In this document: piece after piece, positions 61,006-64,000 of the stretch
Numbering within the stretch: position 1 is the stretch's first letter
Layout of the letters: each line of letters starts with the position of its first letter
Assembly: GCA_030549205.1 (NCBI GenBank)
Contig: JAUKTV010000008.1
Coordinates: forward strand, 248,001-312,000
Length of the DNA: 64,000 bases
Origin: Apiosordaria backusii
Lineage: Eukaryota; Ascomycota; Sordariomycetes; Sordariales; Lasiosphaeriaceae
Direction: 5' to 3'
The notes under the pieces: generated by a model
What the model was told of the DNA's origin: nothing
Databases searched by the model: none
What the model saw: the letters and a program-made list of their open reading frames with translations, nothing else
Translations under genes and position numbers: made by a program

Positions 61006-62869
61006 AAATAAATATTAAAGAACTTTAAAAAATCCTATTAATTAAAGGCTATATATAATAAATTTAAGTAAATAGTTAATTAAAGAACCTTTAAATTCCT
61101 TTTTTAAAGCGCTTTCTTTAAAAACTGTATATTATTAATTAATAAATTAATACTATATAAAAAAACTGATAAAGAAAATAAGCTTTCAAAGGTTAAAGTT
61201 AAGTTAATAATTAAAGGATTTTTATAAAAAAAAGGTTTAAATTTTATAAAAACTTTTACTTTTATTATTATACTATTTTTTAATATATACTATTAACTAT
61301 AATAGCTTTATTAAATTAGGAAATAAAGTAAATCGATTTTATAAAAGTATTTTTTAATAATTATTTAAAAGGAGAAAATTATATAGTAATATTTAAAGGC
61401 TTTTATAAGTTTTATTAAAAGGCTGATTTAATTATTAAAATAAAGTTATATAAGTAAAGTTTTAAATTTGAAATTAATTAAATACTTTACTTTTTTAAAG
61501 CCTTATATAGCCTAAAATAAAGTCCTAAACTTTAATAAATTAAACTTACTAAATTATTAAAAGAAAAGGGTTTTATAACGTTAATTTCTAACTTTATTAT
61601 TTTTTATAATTTTAAAATTAGAATTTTTATAATAACTTATATTAATACTTATTTAATTATAACCTTTAATAAAGCCTATATTTAATAGTTTAAGAAAAGT
61701 TTAAATAAGGTTTATTTAATAGAAAATAAAAAGCCAGTTTCCTTTTTTTTAAATATTTAAATAATAAAGGATAAACGTCGCTTCCTTTTATAACTTAACA
61801 AAATTTAATATATATAAAAGGTAATTAAAACCTTTAATTTTAAAAATAACTGTAAAATACAAATTCCTTTATAGTTTAAAATAGTAGTTTAATATAAAGA
61901 CCCTAAATTAAAAAAAAGCCCTATAAGTAAATTAAATTATATACTATTTTAATATATAGTAGGTATTATAATATATTTAATAACTTAAATAAAGCTTAAT
62001 TTTACTTTTATAGTATAGTAATTTTTAAAAGGTATATAGTAACCTCCTATAATAAACTTAAACGCTGTTAAAAACTTTCTAAAGTATTTAAATAATATAA
62101 AGAATTTAATAATCGCTTATAATTATAATATTATTAGATTTATTAAAAAAAAAGCACTATAGTATTTATAGACTTTATAAATTTAGACTTTATAGGAGAT
62201 TTAAAGAACTTAAAATCTATCTATAGTTTTATATTTAAAGTAATTAAAGCTTTTATAAGTTAAAAATTAGAAAAAAGCTAATATTATAAACCTCTTTACT
62301 TTAAAGGTTAAAATTAATATATTTATTAAAGTTATTTATAAAGCTTTATAAATTAAAGGAGTTTATAAAAAGTTAAAATATACTTTAATAAACTTTAGCT
62401 TATTATATAATAACAATATTAACTTTATAATTACTATTTATAATTTAGCCTTTTATAACCGTATAAAGTATATATTATTAAAATACTATTAAGTTAAAAA
62501 GTAAATTAAAGTATTTTAAATTACTATTAATTACTTAAATATTAAATAAATATTAACTAATAGGTTAATTAAATTACTAGTTAGTTAAAAATTTAAGACC
62601 TTTATAGGTCTATTAGGCTTAAAGAATAGACTTATAGAGGAAAAGTTAATAAAAGAATAAATTAAAAAACTACCTTCTTTATATTTAATTTTCCTTTATA
62701 AATTAACTTAAAAAGTAGTTATTTAACGTTTTAAATATATAAACCTTGATACTTTATATACTTTATATTTTAATTTTTTAATTAATTAGTTAGTTTATTA
62801 ATTTTAATTTACTATAATAGGCTTTAAATTTAAATCTAAACTTATTATTTACTATAAGTAAAGGAAAGG
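61006..62869 (+). pseudogene. 3' internal region of element 3 (RT to end of pol)
   Basis: Equals the reverse complement of element 2 from about 56090 down to 54243. Includes the RT start region (about 61165-61440) and ends in the purine run at 62860-62869. Heavily RIP-mutated. Confidence 0.75.
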
Positions 62870-63291
62870 TATTAAATTAAATTTCTATAAAGTTTAAGTT
62901 TATAGTAAAGAGTTACTATTATATTATATAATAAAAGCTTAAATTAAAAAGCCTATTTATTAACTATTTAATATTTATTTAATACCTTACTTTACTATAG
63001 GGCTATTTAAAGGCCTATATTTTACTAATTAATAAATTAAATTGCCTATAATTTTATATTTAAGCTATTAAGGCCTATTATTATAAATAGTATAAGTAAT
63101 TTAATCTTAACCCTATATTAACTTATACTTTAGGTTAGGGATATTTAGTTTTACAGCCCTTTTATATAGCTATAAGTCGATTTTTAAAAACCTATAAACT
63201 ATATTAACTTAACTGTCTATAGAACCTATAGTTAACTATTAGGTTTCTTAAATTAGCTAAGAATTAGTAAGCTTATAGTTAAATAGGTATA
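62870..63291 (+). repeat. 3' LTR of element 3, interrupted
   Basis: First 422 bp of a family-B LTR (TATTAAATTAAATTTCTATA). The rest should follow the family-A element outside the window. Confidence 0.85.
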
Positions 63292-63550
63292 TGTTGAAAT
63301 ACAGTACTTAGTTGTAGACTTTACAGTGTATTTTGGCCTATAACTTATAGGGCTAATAACAACCAATAGCTTAGAACTACAGCGCTTATTAACACTTTAC
63401 TATAGTAATTGTAGTAGTCTTTAGACCCCTAAAGCAGCCTAAAGCCCTAGGCAATTAGCGTACTATAACAGTAAAACATTAGCGCCCTATATCCTATAAA
63501 TAGCTTCCGGCTAATGTACTTAACAGTTAGACTTAGCTGGCTGGTTAAGT

Positions 63551-63649
63551 CTATAGTTAGTAAACTTAATAGGCATTTAGGCCCTATAGTTAGTAGACTT
63601 AATAGGTATTTAGGCTTTATAGTTAGTAAACTTAATAAGCATTTAAGTC
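63551..63649 (+). repeat. three 33-bp tandem units in LTR A
   Basis: Same array as 4799-4897, units at 63551, 63584 and 63617. Confidence 0.8.
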
Positions 63650-63970
63650 TTAAAATAAAAAGAGGTTTAGAAAGTAATATAAAGCTAAAGACCTATAATA
63701 AGTCTTATCCTTTATAACTATTTACTATAATATTTTCCTAATTAATAAGTTAATTTAATATATTAATTTACTATATCTTACAGTACTTTATAAGCCTATA
63801 TTATAGTATCTACCTTTTATATATTATAAAGCATTGCCTTTATAATTTACATTTTTTTAATACTTAATTACTATTATATATTATAAATAAAACCCTCTTT
63901 ACTTTTAATATTTTATACTATTTCTTATATAGGTCTATACTTATAGGCCTATAAGATACCTATTTTAATA

Positions 63971-63986
63971 GATTATAAGCCTAAGC
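63971..63986 (+). promoter_or_regulatory. primer-binding site of element 4
   Basis: GATTATAAGCCTAAGC, identical to 5219-5234. Confidence 0.75.
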
Positions 63987-64000
63987 TTATATTATTTAAA

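Larger units (their letters stand above)
51546..63291 (+). mobile_element. element 3: Ty1/copia family B (+), split by element 2
   Basis: 5' LTR 51546-52379, internal 52380-53409, then element 2, then internal from 61006 to 62869 and 3' LTR from 62870, cut at 63292 by a family-A element. Evidence for one element: the primer-binding site follows the left LTR, a purine run AAAGGAAAGG (62860-62869) precedes the right one, and the internal pieces follow the order seen in element 2 (about 110 bp is missing at the join). The RT block FKAKLVIKGF-like is at about 61165-61250. Inserted into element 1 at 51545/51546. Confidence 0.82.
63292..64000 (+). mobile_element. element 4: copia family A, 5' end only
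   Basis: 5' LTR 63292-63970 (679 bp, TGTTGAAATA...TATTTTAATA) followed by the same primer-binding site and internal start as at 5219. Leaves the window. Left flank (63287-63291) is GTATA. The 67-codon plus frame at 63514-63717 only mirrors the 33-bp tandem units. Confidence 0.92.

Noticed and set aside
63514..63717. 67-codon frame with repeated SKLNRHLG-like peptide
   Set aside because: It merely translates the 33-bp tandem units of the family-A LTR.

Overview
The window looks like a chromosome segment of a filamentous ascomycete fungus (Pezizomycotina). Two compartments alternate. Small GC-normal islands carry intron-containing fungal genes (1-1900 and about 12130-15950). Between them lie long, extremely AT-rich blocks in which retroelement frames are still readable but full of TAA/TAG/TGA codons standing where Gln, Arg and Trp are expected. 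That C-to-T / G-to-A pattern, together with divergence between LTR pairs, is the signature of repeat-induced point mutation (RIP). The order or genus cannot be fixed from what is seen.

Gene islands. At the left edge lies the 3' part of a GMC-family FAD oxidoreductase (+), with a clear last intron and a doubtful first one. The second island (about 3.8 kb) holds a 176-aa coiled-coil protein (+) followed by a cluster of stable hairpins, and a 359-aa F-box protein (-). Nothing ties these genes into one pathway; they look like accessory genes stranded between transposon blocks.

Repeat blocks. 1.9-12.1 kb: three copies of an LTR-like repeat (family D), then a complete Ty1/copia element (family A, 4539-10990) with 680-bp LTRs, ATTAA target-site duplication, primer-binding site and polypurine tract, then a RIP-degraded coding remnant. 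18.1-37.4 kb: a 19.3-kb structure bounded by 13-bp inverted repeats with GC-rich GCAAG/CTTGC subterminal motifs, interrupted by a complete 8.9-kb chromodomain Ty3/gypsy element (20377-29297, duplication ATTGC). The host element's coding part was not recognised. 38.5-45.0 kb: an unclassified element flanked by family-D repeats (-). 45.0-47.7 kb: a gag/protease-like remnant (+).

47.7-64.0 kb is a nest of copia elements. Element 1 (family B, -, from 47709) contains a solo LTR of family C (49468-50393, duplication AAAAT), a solo B LTR (50404-51237, duplication AATAT) and element 3 (family B, +, 51546-63291). Element 3 is itself split by element 2 (family B, -, 53410-61005, duplication AAATG/AAATA), and its 3' LTR is cut by a second family-A element starting at 63292 and leaving the window. 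Families A and B share a primer-binding site that matches the anticodon stem-loop of initiator tRNA-Met, so both probably use half-tRNA priming like Drosophila copia. All coordinates of degenerate elements were read by eye; boundaries with matching terminal repeats and duplications are firm, the others approximate.
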